From the NCBI GenBank assembly GCA_031296915.1, contig JAVDPC010000023.1, forward strand, positions 1 to 64,000: a DNA stretch of 64,000 bases, read 5' to 3'. This stretch comes from Cerasicoccus frondis. Lineage in GTDB: Bacteria > Verrucomicrobiota > Verrucomicrobiia > Opitutales > Cerasicoccaceae. Every line of letters begins with the position of its first letter. Position 1 is the stretch's first letter. The notes beneath the pieces were generated by a model. It was not told where the DNA came from. It made no database searches and saw only the letters and a program-made list of their open reading frames with translations. A program made the translations under genes and the position numbers. Positions 18,277 to 29,684 of this stretch are shown piece by piece.

Positions 18277-18867
18277 ATGCGAAAAACCATCCCCATTTCT
18301 CTCCTCCTTGGCGCTCTCGTGGCGTTAACCCCGCTCCAGGCGGTCCAAGTCAAAGAAAACGCCCTGCGCAACAAGCGGTTGTTCGGGATCGAGCTGCCGG
18401 AGAATTTGCAGTCTTTTTATGGGCGCCACGACCGCATTAATTCGATTTCGTTGCAAGAATACCAGGCTGGCCCTTATGCGGTGACCGAGGTCGTCGTCGA
18501 CATCGCCTCCAGCCCCTGCCAGCTACGCATTTACCACACCCAGATGGGCAGCCTGCAAGACCTGCAAAAAGCCACCCCCAGCGGCCCCAACGACTACAAG
18601 CCCAACATCCCGCCCCAAGTCGCAAAAATGGCGGAAAAAGGCCGCTCAACGCTGGAATCCGGCAAGCAGCCAGTGGTTAAAGACTACCCGTTGACCACGC
18701 ATGCCAAGACCATTGAGTTTCGCGCTTCCAGCAAGGAAGAGCTGGAGGCTTTCTACAAGGTATTTGTCGGCGCCTTTACGCAAAACAACGCGACCGGCGC
18801 CACGGATGAAGAAGACGATGAAGCCTCCGCGCGCGGTTTGGCGGGCACGCTCTTCCAACTGCAATAA
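18277..18867 (+). CDS. Exported protein of unknown function
   Basis: Starting at the ATG at 18277 (a GTG two codons earlier is possible), the protein has 196 residues and a signal peptide ending near LQAVQ. The mature part is mixed alpha/beta with a repeated Ser/Lys-rich composition, and its C-terminus contains an acidic patch (TDEEDDEASARG). The first 80 mature residues (GIELPENLQSFYGRHDRINS) have no family I recognise. It converges with the malic enzyme gene, with 45 bases between stops. Confidence 0.7.
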   Translation: MRKTIPISLLLGALVALTPLQAVQVKENALRNKRLFGIELPENLQSFYGRHDRINSISLQEYQAGPYAVTEVVVDIASSPCQLRIYHTQMGSLQDLQKATPSGPNDYKPNIPPQVAKMAEKGRSTLESGKQPVVKDYPLTTHAKTIEFRASSKEELEAFYKVFVGAFTQNNATGATDEEDDEASARGLAGTLFQLQ

Positions 18868-18912
18868 ATTGCCCGCTGCCTTTGTCGCCTACGCAGCCCT
18901 CGCAGAGGCAAT

Positions 18913-20622
18913 TTACTCCGCGCGGTATGGCAAATAATCCGCCTGCCAGATTTTGCCACGCACAAGAGATTCCAGCTCATCGATCGAGCCCACCGTAGCC
19001 AAACCTTCGGCATACGCTTTCGCCCCCACCGCCAAAGCAATGTCCTGACACACTTCGCGGGCCTTTTCCAGTGGAGGCAAGAGCTTGGCGCTGGGATCCG
19101 CCAACGAAGGCGCATGGCTGGCCAAGCATTCGACTGCGGCGAAGATCATGCCGTCACTCACGGCCGTTGGCTTGGTCGCCACGACGCCGAGCCCAATTCC
19201 GGGAAAGATAAACGCATTGTTGCACTGCGTGACCGGGATCGTGCGCCCCTGGTAAATCGCATCGCCAAACGGGCTGCCAGTCGCCACCACGGCGCGCCCC
19301 TCTGTCCAGTTGATGACATCCTGGGGGATGGCCTCGCACTTGCTCGTTGGGTTGCTCAAAGGCATGACAATGGGTCGTTCCACACGGTCCGCCATTGCGC
19401 GGATAATCGCCTCCGTGAAGGCGCCGGTTTGCGAAGACACGCCAAAGAGCACCGTAGGCGCAGCGTGCTTCACCACTTCAGCCAAAGTGATGTTCGCGGA
19501 ATCCTGGACATCCCAATCCGCAAAAGCGCTGGTCGGTTTCGCATAGGGCTTCTGGAAGTCGGCCAAGTCCTGCCCTTCCTGCAACGCGCCATTGATGTCC
19601 ACGAGATAAAAGCGACTGTAAGCCTCCTCTTCCGAGAGTCCCTCACGCATCATCATCAGGCGAATTTTATCGGCAATGCCCACTGCGGCAGTGCCACCGC
19701 CGAGGAAGGCCACACGCTGCTCCGTGATCGATTGCCCGGTTGTCTTCAGCGCCGCCAACAACGTCGCCAGCGCAACGGCGCCGGTGCCCTGAATGTCGTC
19801 ATTGAACGTGCAAAGCTGCGGGCGGTACGTGTTAAGAATGCGCGTTGCGTTCGCTTTGCCAAAGTCTTCCCAGTGCAAATAAACATGCGGAAACTTACGC
19901 TTCACCGTGTCAACAAACTGCGCAATGAAGTCATCGTAATCCTTACCGCGTATGCGCTCATGCCGCCAGCCAATGTATTCAGGATCATTGAGCAAAGACT
20001 CATTGTTGGTGCCCACATCGAGGCCGATTGGCAGGCAGGTGCTGGGGTTGACGCCCGCACAAATTGTATAAAGCGCCAACTTACCCACGGTGATGCCAAT
20101 ACCGCCCGCGCCCTCGTCTCCCAGTCCCAGTATCCGCTCGCCATCAGTCACGCAGATCACATCCACGTTTTTAAAGGCGCGGTGCTCGAGGATTTCATCC
20201 ATACGGTCGCGATCCGGGAAGCTCAAATAGATGCCGCGCGGTTGGTTGAAATTATGGCTATAGTTCGCAATGGCCTCGCCCACAACCGGGGTGTAAATCA
20301 GCGGCACCATCTCACTGACTCGATCCTGCACAATGCGATAAAACAACGTCTCGTTCCGATCCAGCAGGCTGTTGAGGAAAATGTTTTTATCCAGATCAGA
20401 GGGTTGGCGTTCGAGTTCATCGAGCACCTCGGTCAGTTGTAAATCAATATCACGCTCCGCAGCAGGCAGCAGCCCCTTGAGTCCGAGTTGAAAACGCTCC
20501 TCCGCCGTGAAGGCCAATCCCTTATTGAGGAACGGATGGTGCAAAAGAGACAGGCCGCTCAGCGGCACGCTGAGGTATTGCTCGCCGGTAGCAGGATTCG
20601 TTTTCGGTAGGGCGTCGATCAT
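18913..20622 (-). CDS. maeA: NAD-dependent malic enzyme
   Basis: The 569-residue enzyme oxidatively decarboxylates malate to pyruvate. Family marks are FLNKGLAFTAEER at the N-terminus, MVPLIYTPVVGEA, the catalytic tyrosine/lysine region VICVTDGERILGLGD, LPIGLDVGTNN, FNDDIQGTGAVAL and the NAD-binding FLGGGTAAVGIAD. The start at 20622 (MIDALPKTNP) gives the usual length of about 565; an upstream extension would use a TTG at 20751 and has no family support. The enzyme links the TCA cycle to pyruvate and may supply NADH. Confidence 0.94.
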   Translation of the reverse strand: MIDALPKTNPATGEQYLSVPLSGLSLLHHPFLNKGLAFTAEERFQLGLKGLLPAAERDIDLQLTEVLDELERQPSDLDKNIFLNSLLDRNETLFYRIVQDRVSEMVPLIYTPVVGEAIANYSHNFNQPRGIYLSFPDRDRMDEILEHRAFKNVDVICVTDGERILGLGDEGAGGIGITVGKLALYTICAGVNPSTCLPIGLDVGTNNESLLNDPEYIGWRHERIRGKDYDDFIAQFVDTVKRKFPHVYLHWEDFGKANATRILNTYRPQLCTFNDDIQGTGAVALATLLAALKTTGQSITEQRVAFLGGGTAAVGIADKIRLMMMREGLSEEEAYSRFYLVDINGALQEGQDLADFQKPYAKPTSAFADWDVQDSANITLAEVVKHAAPTVLFGVSSQTGAFTEAIIRAMADRVERPIVMPLSNPTSKCEAIPQDVINWTEGRAVVATGSPFGDAIYQGRTIPVTQCNNAFIFPGIGLGVVATKPTAVSDGMIFAAVECLASHAPSLADPSAKLLPPLEKAREVCQDIALAVGAKAYAEGLATVGSIDELESLVRGKIWQADYLPYRAE

Positions 20623-20768
20623 ACAGCTACGGATAAACGCTCGTGCAGAGAGTGGCGATTGGAAAATCTCGCCAACGATCCGTGTCATCAATCTGTAACA
20701 AAATGTTGGGTTGACGCGCGGAATTAATCCGTCATGTTCTACGTTCTCCAAGAAAGGACCTACGAGCT

Positions 20769-20888
20769 ATGAAGATTAACACACCGCATAATATTTCCGG
20801 CATTGAGAATGCCTCAGGCTGCGGTTGGATGTATATCTTCGCAATGATGCTCTCTCTCGCCACTTCGGGTCCCTTCATCGCCGCATAA
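20769..20888 (+). CDS. Candidate 39-residue hydrophobic small protein
   Basis: An ATG preceded by an AGGA box (about 11 bases upstream) opens a 39-codon reading frame that ends in TAA. It is followed 25 bases later by a strong intrinsic terminator, so it looks like a self-contained small transcription unit. The product has a polar N-terminus (MKINTPHNISGIENASG) and a hydrophobic C-terminus (WMYIFAMMLSLATSGPF) long enough for one membrane helix. It could be a small membrane protein, a toxin-like peptide or a leader peptide of the ABC exporter gene at 20996. No homology was recognised. Confidence 0.5.
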   Translation: MKINTPHNISGIENASGCGWMYIFAMMLSLATSGPFIAA

Positions 20889-20912
20889 CGATCACGCCAT
20901 CGTTTCCACGCA

Positions 20913-20946
20913 CTCCCGGGACCTAACCAGCCCGGGATTTTTTGTT
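20913..20946 (+). terminator. Intrinsic terminator after the small ORF
   Basis: The stem TCCCGGG (20914-20920) pairs perfectly with CCCGGGA (20931-20937) across a 10-base loop, and is followed by TTTTTTG. It lies between the 39-codon ORF and the ABC exporter gene. It would end transcripts of the small gene or act as an attenuator for the exporter. Confidence 0.85.
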
Positions 20947-20995
20947 TTCCGATACTTTGCGCCACCGCTGATTTTATTTTAACTGACTGCAGACC

Positions 20996-23284
20996 ATGCC
21001 TACTGAAACTCAAGACCGACTCCAACTGGACCGCCAGATAATCGAACGCTACGCGGGCCAGCCCGCCCAAATCCCTCCTGCGCTCATCGATCGCATCAAA
21101 TCACTCAACAATGGGCGTGGGCCTGTGCTGTACGCGATGGCGGACCTCACCGCCACCGGCAAGCTTCAGCAAGGCTGGCTCGTGCTCGGACATGACGAGG
21201 TATTTTACTTCGCTTCCGCCGATGACGCTGCCCCTGAACGCATTTCCCGCGCAGAGATTGAAGTCGTCACCGAACTGCCTGGCCTCAGCTCCAGCGCCCT
21301 GCTCTTCCTGCGGCTCGACTCCCGACTGCCCTTGATGCAGGTCAACTACTCGCGGCGACAAAAGCAGTCGATGGAGAACATTCGCTTTGTCGTGGATCAA
21401 CAGGTGAAGGGACACAGCGTTTCCCCGGAAAACCCAGACCGCGCCTACGCGGAATCCGTCAGCAGCAAGATTAAGGATGCGCAGAGTTCCGTGATGTCGG
21501 ACCAGTTCCAGATCATGAAGCGACTGCTCAGATATGTGCTGCCCTACAAGAAGGAAGTGACGATCGGTTTCGTCTGCGCACTGATCTACACCGCAATCAA
21601 CCTGGTCGCGCCCTACGCCACCAAATACCTGATCGATAAGGTGCTCACGCCCATGGAAGACGGCGAGATCACCAGCGAAATGGCCACCAAGATCAGCTTC
21701 GTCATCCTGGGCGGACTCGCCGTACTCTATTTGGTGCGCGAAATCTGCGTGTGGCTCAGGCTCAAGTGGTTGGCCTATCTCGGCGAGTATGTGGCCCACG
21801 ACTTACGCCGCGACCTCTATGGCCACCTGCAAAAGCTCAGCCTGACCTTTTTCTCCAAGAAGCAAACGGGCAGCATCATCAGCCGCGTCAGCTCCGACAC
21901 CGACCGCCTCTGGGACTTCATTGCCTTTGGCGTGGTGGAGTCGACTCTGGCGGTCATCATGCTCATCGGCTTGGGCGCCATGCTGATAGGTTTGGACTGG
22001 CAATTGGGCCTAATACTCGTCCTGCCGATCCCGGCATATCTGTATGCATTTTACGCACACAGCAAGCACATCAACCAATACTTCCTCAAGGCTTGGCGCA
22101 AATGGTCGGACGTCACGGCAGTCCTTTCCGACACCATACCCGGCATGCGCGTCGTGAAGGCGTTCAGCCAGGAAAAACGGGAAATTGGACGCTTCGGCGA
22201 CCGCAACCAAAAGGCCTTTGAAAGCTTCAAGTCCGTACACGATGTTTGGACGAAATTCTGGCCGATGCTCATGGGCACAGTTCAGTTCGTGACGCTAATT
22301 GTTTGGGCCTTCGCCCTGCCCCGCGTATTTGGCCAATGGGGCGAGCCACTGTCGGTGGGCACCTTTGTCGCCTACCTGATGTACATGGGCCTGTTTTTCC
22401 AGCCGCTCAACACACTGGGGCAACTGACCCGCATGCTCAACCGGGCGGTTAGCTCGGCGCACCGCGTCTTTGAAATCATCGACACGGAGCCAGACCCCGC
22501 GCTCGCAGGCAACCGCAATACGGTCGAAGATGTCGACGGCGAAATCGTCGTGGATAATGTGAACTTCTCCTACGACGGCGTGCACGAAACGCTGCGTAAT
22601 GTATCGTTCCACATCAAGCCTGGCGAAATGATTGGCCTCGTGGGCCCATCCGGCGCCGGCAAAAGCACGATCACCAACCTCATTGCCGGGTTCTACACTG
22701 CAACCGGCGGCAAGGTTCTGGTCGATGGACTCGACTTGGCCGAAGTGGATGTGTCCAGCTATCGGCAGCACCTCGGCATGGTGTTGCAGGAGCCGTTTCT
22801 ATTCCACGGTTCGCTGCTGGAAAACATACGCTATGGCCAGCGCGACGCTTCCTTTGGCGATGTCATTGAGGCCGCCCGCGCAGCCAATGCGCACGACTTC
22901 ATTTGCAAACTGCCATTGGGCTACGACACGGTCGTTGGCGAGCGCGGACACACCCTCTCAGGCGGAGAACGTCAACGTATATCCATTGCCCGCGCCATTC
23001 TGCACAATCCGAAAATTCTCATTCTCGACGAGGCCACCAGCAACGTCGACACCGAGACTGAACGCAAGATTCAGGAAGCGCTCAATCACTTGGTGCGCGG
23101 ACGCACGGTTATCGCTATCGCTCACCGTCTCTCCACCCTGAAGCAAGCTGACCGTTTGCTCGTCATGAAAAACGGCCAACTCGTCGAAGAAGGCACGCAT
23201 CAGGAATTACTGGAAATTGAAGACGGTGTTTATCGCAAGCTCCACGACATGCAGAGCGAACTCCACGAACAGTTCGCCATCTAA
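20996..23284 (+). CDS. ABC exporter (fused permease-ATPase) with N-terminal extension
   Basis: The 762-residue protein has an extra N-terminal domain of about 170 residues (GWLVLGHDEVFYFASADD, possibly a PH-like beta fold), six membrane helices (about 180-460) and a C-terminal ATPase. The ATPase motifs are Walker A GPSGAGKSTI, signature LSGGERQRISIARA and Walker B ILILDEATSNVDTE. The ICL motif VAHDLRRDLYGHLQKLSLTFF is typical of type-I exporters. The DUF1854 gene follows 34 bases later. This ABC-plus-DUF1854 pair is seen in other bacteria, including next to cyanophycin genes, but no such genes are present here. The substrate is unknown. Confidence 0.9.
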   Translation: MPTETQDRLQLDRQIIERYAGQPAQIPPALIDRIKSLNNGRGPVLYAMADLTATGKLQQGWLVLGHDEVFYFASADDAAPERISRAEIEVVTELPGLSSSALLFLRLDSRLPLMQVNYSRRQKQSMENIRFVVDQQVKGHSVSPENPDRAYAESVSSKIKDAQSSVMSDQFQIMKRLLRYVLPYKKEVTIGFVCALIYTAINLVAPYATKYLIDKVLTPMEDGEITSEMATKISFVILGGLAVLYLVREICVWLRLKWLAYLGEYVAHDLRRDLYGHLQKLSLTFFSKKQTGSIISRVSSDTDRLWDFIAFGVVESTLAVIMLIGLGAMLIGLDWQLGLILVLPIPAYLYAFYAHSKHINQYFLKAWRKWSDVTAVLSDTIPGMRVVKAFSQEKREIGRFGDRNQKAFESFKSVHDVWTKFWPMLMGTVQFVTLIVWAFALPRVFGQWGEPLSVGTFVAYLMYMGLFFQPLNTLGQLTRMLNRAVSSAHRVFEIIDTEPDPALAGNRNTVEDVDGEIVVDNVNFSYDGVHETLRNVSFHIKPGEMIGLVGPSGAGKSTITNLIAGFYTATGGKVLVDGLDLAEVDVSSYRQHLGMVLQEPFLFHGSLLENIRYGQRDASFGDVIEAARAANAHDFICKLPLGYDTVVGERGHTLSGGERQRISIARAILHNPKILILDEATSNVDTETERKIQEALNHLVRGRTVIAIAHRLSTLKQADRLLVMKNGQLVEEGTHQELLEIEDGVYRKLHDMQSELHEQFAI

Positions 23285-23318
23285 CCCAATCGATCAGCCA
23301 ACCATCTACCCACAACGA

Positions 23319-23795
23319 ATGATGAATTCAACCAAACCACTCCAACTCGCCTCCTGTGGCGCTGGTCGCCTAACCGCGTGGTATGAAGGCGAAGACGCCA
23401 CGCTTGTGCGCCCGGTTAAGTGCTTCCCCCTGAGCGATCCACACCGGTACTTATCTTTGCGTAATGACAAGAACGAGGAATTCGCCTTCATCGAAACTGC
23501 TGACTCACTGGATGAGTCATCCGCGACCGCATTGGAAGAAGCCATTGCCGCAGGAAGCTTCGCGTTTGAGGTCACCGCGATACACGAGATCAAAACAGAC
23601 TTCGAGCTCCGCATTTGGAAGGTGAATACTGCGGCGGGCGAACGCCAATTCCAGACTGCGCTCGACGCCTGGCCACGCAATGTCGACGATGGGGGCTACT
23701 TGGTGGAAGACGTCTTCGGCGACCTTTATCGCCTGCCGCCACTGGACCAATTGGACAAAGAAAGCGCGAAGCATCTCTGGATGCTCGTTGGCTAA
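23319..23795 (+). CDS. DUF1854 family protein
   Basis: Starting at the ATG at 23319 the protein has 158 residues and matches DUF1854. It has the N-terminal LVRPVKCFPLSDPHRYLSL, then FAFIETADSLDESS, and later ATAIHEI-like and ELRIWKVNTAAGER strands. Typical family members lie beside a fused ABC exporter, as here, and presumably act with it. The longer frame from 23217 overlaps the exporter gene and is unlikely. The stop TAA overlaps the TAG stop of the convergent sulfotransferase gene in CTAA. Confidence 0.88.
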   Translation: MMNSTKPLQLASCGAGRLTAWYEGEDATLVRPVKCFPLSDPHRYLSLRNDKNEEFAFIETADSLDESSATALEEAIAAGSFAFEVTAIHEIKTDFELRIWKVNTAAGERQFQTALDAWPRNVDDGGYLVEDVFGDLYRLPPLDQLDKESAKHLWMLVG

Positions 23796-24811
23796 AGCAT
23801 TTTTCCAGACATGAGCGCGTAGAGGTCCCGACATTGAGACAGTAGTGAATCAGTGTATGGGGCCTCCACTGGCTGCTCACGTAGCTCAAAAGCAGGATGG
23901 CCAGCATCACAGGCCAGATGCTCGGCCAGCATCAACCAATGATCCGTGCTCTCACAAAGCCATTCGTAGCTAACAAACGTCAATTGCTCATCCGTTAAAT
24001 CAAGCAGATGCCGATAAACCTCTAACCAACGCTCCAGCCAATAGTCGAGTTGATCCGGGGTGAAAGTGTTATTCGGCTTATCTTCAAAGCGGAACGCACG
24101 ATGCCCGGACCCGAATTCATAATGCCCGACCATATCCATGTACTTGCGAACGAAAGGATCTTCGTGCTCGATTTTCAAAAATCGCTGGTGCTGGCGATAA
24201 ATTGACCACGCATGCTGCAGTGGATCCCTAAATGGAATCAGGATTCGCGCGTTCGGAAAAGCACGGCGGATCACAGGAATCCGCAAAACATTGTTATTGT
24301 TCTTACACAGATAGCGACTGCGCTCGCATTTGGTTAAAATGGCGCCCACGTAGGCGCGGTATTGCTCGATGGCTTTATCCGTAATGTCCATCGGCCTGAG
24401 ATGGTCCGCTTCCAGATATTTCTGCTGATAAAAGATACGCCAGAAAACCTCTTCGAGCGCCTCGGGGCTGTGTTCATTGACCAAGACGCCGTCCCCATGC
24501 GCACGCTCCCTAAGCGCTGACGCCTTGGAGCCACCGGCAATGCGTTTCCAAATGCCCGGCATCAAGACAAACGGCATATCCGCATACGTCAGCGATGCAA
24601 ATTGATCGGAAGCCGCGATCTGGTTGAGCAGCATCGTCGTCCCTGCCCGGGCAAATCCGGCAATGTAGACATGTTGATTATCAACGAACTGGCTGGAATC
24701 CACTTTAGCCGTCGCGAGCTCCAGGTCAAAGGAAGCCTCGGCGATCCATCGCTGATCAAGCGCTACGCGGTGTAGTAACCGTGAAAAGAAACCATACTGT
24801 TGCTCAGCCAA
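23792..24811 (-). CDS. Sulfotransferase family protein
   Basis: The 339-residue protein has the 5'-phosphosulfate-binding loop of PAPS-dependent sulfotransferases (YIAGFARAGTTMLLNQIA, about residues 52-68) and the 3'-phosphate-binding region ILIPFRDPLQHAWS near residue 195. It would transfer sulfate from PAPS to a saccharide or lipid. The likely start is a TTG (24809-24811) that overlaps the stop of the upstream membrane-protein gene, which suggests translational coupling. It is the last gene of a three-gene operon with two small membrane proteins. Confidence 0.85.
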   Translation of the reverse strand: MAEQQYGFFSRLLHRVALDQRWIAEASFDLELATAKVDSSQFVDNQHVYIAGFARAGTTMLLNQIAASDQFASLTYADMPFVLMPGIWKRIAGGSKASALRERAHGDGVLVNEHSPEALEEVFWRIFYQQKYLEADHLRPMDITDKAIEQYRAYVGAILTKCERSRYLCKNNNNVLRIPVIRRAFPNARILIPFRDPLQHAWSIYRQHQRFLKIEHEDPFVRKYMDMVGHYEFGSGHRAFRFEDKPNNTFTPDQLDYWLERWLEVYRHLLDLTDEQLTFVSYEWLCESTDHWLMLAEHLACDAGHPAFELREQPVEAPYTDSLLSQCRDLYALMSGKML

Positions 24812-25169
24812 AACGCTTCCTTAACCAAGAGATTACGACCATGATCACGGTCAAAAATATGATCCCTGTCCAACTGCTTAAAAACGCGCCAAAATCGGTG
24901 CCGAGCAAGTCGCCAATGTAAATAAAGACTGCAACGAGTAAAATCAGAATCAAGAGCACGCCCGCCAGAATCAATGTCTTCGCTAAGATGATCCGGGAAT
25001 ACATCAGTAGAACTCTTTCTTTCCAGTGGTCTGAAATCACTGAAGAGCTCATTACCCGAACTGAGCGGTTTGCATATCGCAGAATGTCTAAATGCGCGCC
25101 AAGTTTTACTGCCCGGTAAAACAATTCGCCAACTACCAGCGCCAGCAAGAGCGAGAGGATATAATCCAT
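24804..25169 (-). CDS. Small membrane protein upstream of the sulfotransferase
   Basis: The 121-residue protein has three hydrophobic segments: residues 3-20, 54-76 and 88-110. Between the first two lies a charged loop with LRYANRSVRVMSSSVISDHWKE. The C-terminus is basic (WLRKRFG). The gene overlaps the start of the sulfotransferase gene by 8 bases, so the proteins may act together at the membrane. No family was recognised. Confidence 0.7.
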   Translation of the reverse strand: MDYILSLLLALVVGELFYRAVKLGAHLDILRYANRSVRVMSSSVISDHWKERVLLMYSRIILAKTLILAGVLLILILLVAVFIYIGDLLGTDFGAFLSSWTGIIFLTVIMVVISWLRKRFG

Positions 25170-25181
25170 CGACGAGCGTGA

Positions 25182-25334
25182 TTAGCCGTCCGTCCGATCC
25201 TTTTTCTTCAGTAGCCGCTTGATCGGATACCAAACGATCGCAACGACTGCCAAAAATATCGACGTGATAACGCCAATAATCACGGCAAACACCCCACCAC
25301 TCAGACCCGGGCCAATATAAGCTAAATGCTCCAT
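25182..25334 (-). CDS. 50-residue single-span membrane protein
   Basis: A 50-codon frame from an ATG at 25334 to a TAA at 25182 encodes a short polar N-terminus with IGPGLSGGVFAV, one long hydrophobic helix (about residues 14-35) and a basic tail (YPIKRLLKKKDRTDG). The IGPG...G start followed by a hydrophobic span and a basic end resembles small membrane proteins found beside polysaccharide or sulfatase/phosphodiesterase genes. It lies 12 bases upstream of the 121-residue membrane protein gene in the same direction, so the three genes down to the sulfotransferase form a likely operon. Confidence 0.65.
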   Translation of the reverse strand: MEHLAYIGPGLSGGVFAVIIGVITSIFLAVVAIVWYPIKRLLKKKDRTDG

Positions 25335-25444
25335 GCAGGATAGGTTTATGCGATTTTAACGATAACCTCGCAAGGCAAATATCAGCTCCAGCATTTATTT
25401 AAACTTAGAAAGCAAATTGAGTAGTCCGCTTCTGCCACTGAACC

Positions 25445-25747
25445 TTATGCGACGCCCTCAATGCAATAATGCGTATGCAGGCGCCTGATAAACGACTCAA
25501 CTGAATCTTCGCCTTCAAAATCATAAAATTTGGTGCTCTCGGGCAACGTCCCGCCGATGATTAGCAAAAATAACATGAATTGTTTGCTTTCGGCATACTT
25601 CTCATCGAGTCGGAAACAAAATTTAAGCACCTCATTGTGTACCCCATAGCTCGTGCCCTCGTACAACTCTGCTAACAGCACTCTCAATTTACTAACGTTC
25701 TCGGCGAAGTCAGTTAACTTGCACTGATTAAATAAAGCATCATCCAC
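25445..25747 (-). CDS. Short hypothetical protein
   Basis: This 100-residue frame starts at GTG with no clear ribosome-binding site. The product is acidic, with a hydrophobic patch (FMLFLLIIGG) in the middle and no signal sequence. Base composition is more AT-rich than in neighbouring genes, which may indicate a transferred or non-coding sequence. It is flanked by AT-rich spacers (25335-25444 and 25748-25985). No homology was recognised, so it is a weak prediction. Confidence 0.45.
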   Translation of the reverse strand: MDDALFNQCKLTDFAENVSKLRVLLAELYEGTSYGVHNEVLKFCFRLDEKYAESKQFMLFLLIIGGTLPESTKFYDFEGEDSVESFIRRLHTHYCIEGVA

Positions 25748-25985
25748 AGCAAATATAGGTTATACTACCTACTATTGGGCGACTTGAACGATGCCCGCAA
25801 GGGTTTTTTACAATTTTCGTACATTATGCCGTAAAAAACGGAACCACCAGCAACTCACCAGAACATGACATCAGCACATCGCCCCAAACAAATGGCTAAA
25901 ACCGCCCTTGACTTAGCGTGTGAAAGCAGCAGACTGCCCGCCTTTTGCAAATAAGTGCGCCAACCGGCGTCAAGGCCGTCAGGCA

Positions 25986-28778
<2,793 letters not shown>

Positions 28779-28803
28779 CCCTTTACTTCAAAACACACCA
28801 ATT

Positions 28804-29679
28804 ATGCCCGCAAAAAAGAAATCAGCATCCAAAAAGTCGTCCAAGAACGCCCCCACCAAGACACCCGCGACGGATAAGTCCAACGGCAAGTCGGATGCGC
28901 CTGCGGCTAAAAATGTGCCTGACGAACAAACCAAGGCTCTTGTGCTCGGCGCCCGCCGCCGCAGCAACACGCCCTCCATGTTCAAGGTGAAGAAGGGCAA
29001 GACACCCGTCGTATTCACGATGGAGGATGTTGCGCAGATTCTGGAATCCAAGAAGCCGGAATCCGAAGAAAACAAGCCCAAGGTCGCCAAAAAAGCCGCC
29101 AAGGCCGTACAGGAAATTGAAGAGAAGCCCGTCGAGAACCGCGCGCACAACGCCGCATCGCTGGCTGACATCCTTGGCTTCAACCCGACGGAGCGCAAAA
29201 GCTCCGACGTCCCCCCCGGTCGCCAAGTTCCGAAGAAGTGGCAGAAGCACTACAAGCTTTTGCTTGAGCTGCGCGAACACGTCACCGCCGAGCTTGAACT
29301 CCACACTGCGGACACCCTGAAGCGCTCCAACCGTGACGATTCCGGCGACCTCTCAGGCTATGGCCAGCACATGGCCGACGCGGGCACCGACACCTTTGAC
29401 CGCGACTTCGCCCTGAGCCTCGTATCCAACGAGCAGGAAGCCCTTTACGAAATCGAAGAAGCCATCCAGCGCATTTTCGACAACGAATACGGCGTTTGCG
29501 AACAAACCGGCGAACCCATCGACAAGGAGCGTCTGCTCGCCGTGCCGTTCACCCGCCACTCGCTCGAAGGTCAGCGCCAAATGGAGCGCACCCGCAAGCA
29601 GAAGAGCCACCGTGGCGGCGTGTTCAGCGATGCGGACGACAACGACCTCTCCATGGGTGGAGACGACGACGACAACTAA
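28804..29679 (+). CDS. DksA/TraR-like protein with degenerate zinc finger and basic tail
   Basis: The 291-residue protein has a Lys/Ala-rich N-terminal half (about 130 residues). A DksA-like coiled-coil region follows (LLELREHVTAELELHTADTL) with an acidic tip and ALYEIEEAIQRIFDNEYG. In DksA this is followed by a C-x2-C...C-x2-C zinc finger. Here only the first cysteine remains (YGVCEQTGEPIDKERLLAVPF), as also seen in Bacteroidota homologues. The C-terminus is acidic (DADDNDLSMGGDDDDN). DksA proteins modulate RNA polymerase through its secondary channel; the basic tail may add nucleic-acid binding. It lies between ileS and lspA. Confidence 0.85.
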   Translation: MPAKKKSASKKSSKNAPTKTPATDKSNGKSDAPAAKNVPDEQTKALVLGARRRSNTPSMFKVKKGKTPVVFTMEDVAQILESKKPESEENKPKVAKKAAKAVQEIEEKPVENRAHNAASLADILGFNPTERKSSDVPPGRQVPKKWQKHYKLLLELREHVTAELELHTADTLKRSNRDDSGDLSGYGQHMADAGTDTFDRDFALSLVSNEQEALYEIEEAIQRIFDNEYGVCEQTGEPIDKERLLAVPFTRHSLEGQRQMERTRKQKSHRGGVFSDADDNDLSMGGDDDDN

Positions 29680-29684
29680 ACTAG

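Noticed and set aside
20711..20739. Possible sigma-70 promoter of the 39-codon ORF (TTGACG)
   Set aside because: The -10 region at the right spacing is poor, so no promoter is called.
20623..20751. N-terminal extension of the malic enzyme
   Set aside because: It would start at a TTG, would run into the 39-codon ORF region, and gives a length longer than the family. The start at 20622 matches the usual N-terminus.
25790..25812. Possible terminator CCC-GCAA-GGGTTTTTT before ileS
   Set aside because: The stem is only 3-4 base pairs, too weak to call.
25908..25936. Possible -35 TTGACT promoter for ileS
   Set aside because: No acceptable -10 box is found at 16-18 bases spacing, so the call would rest on one hexamer.
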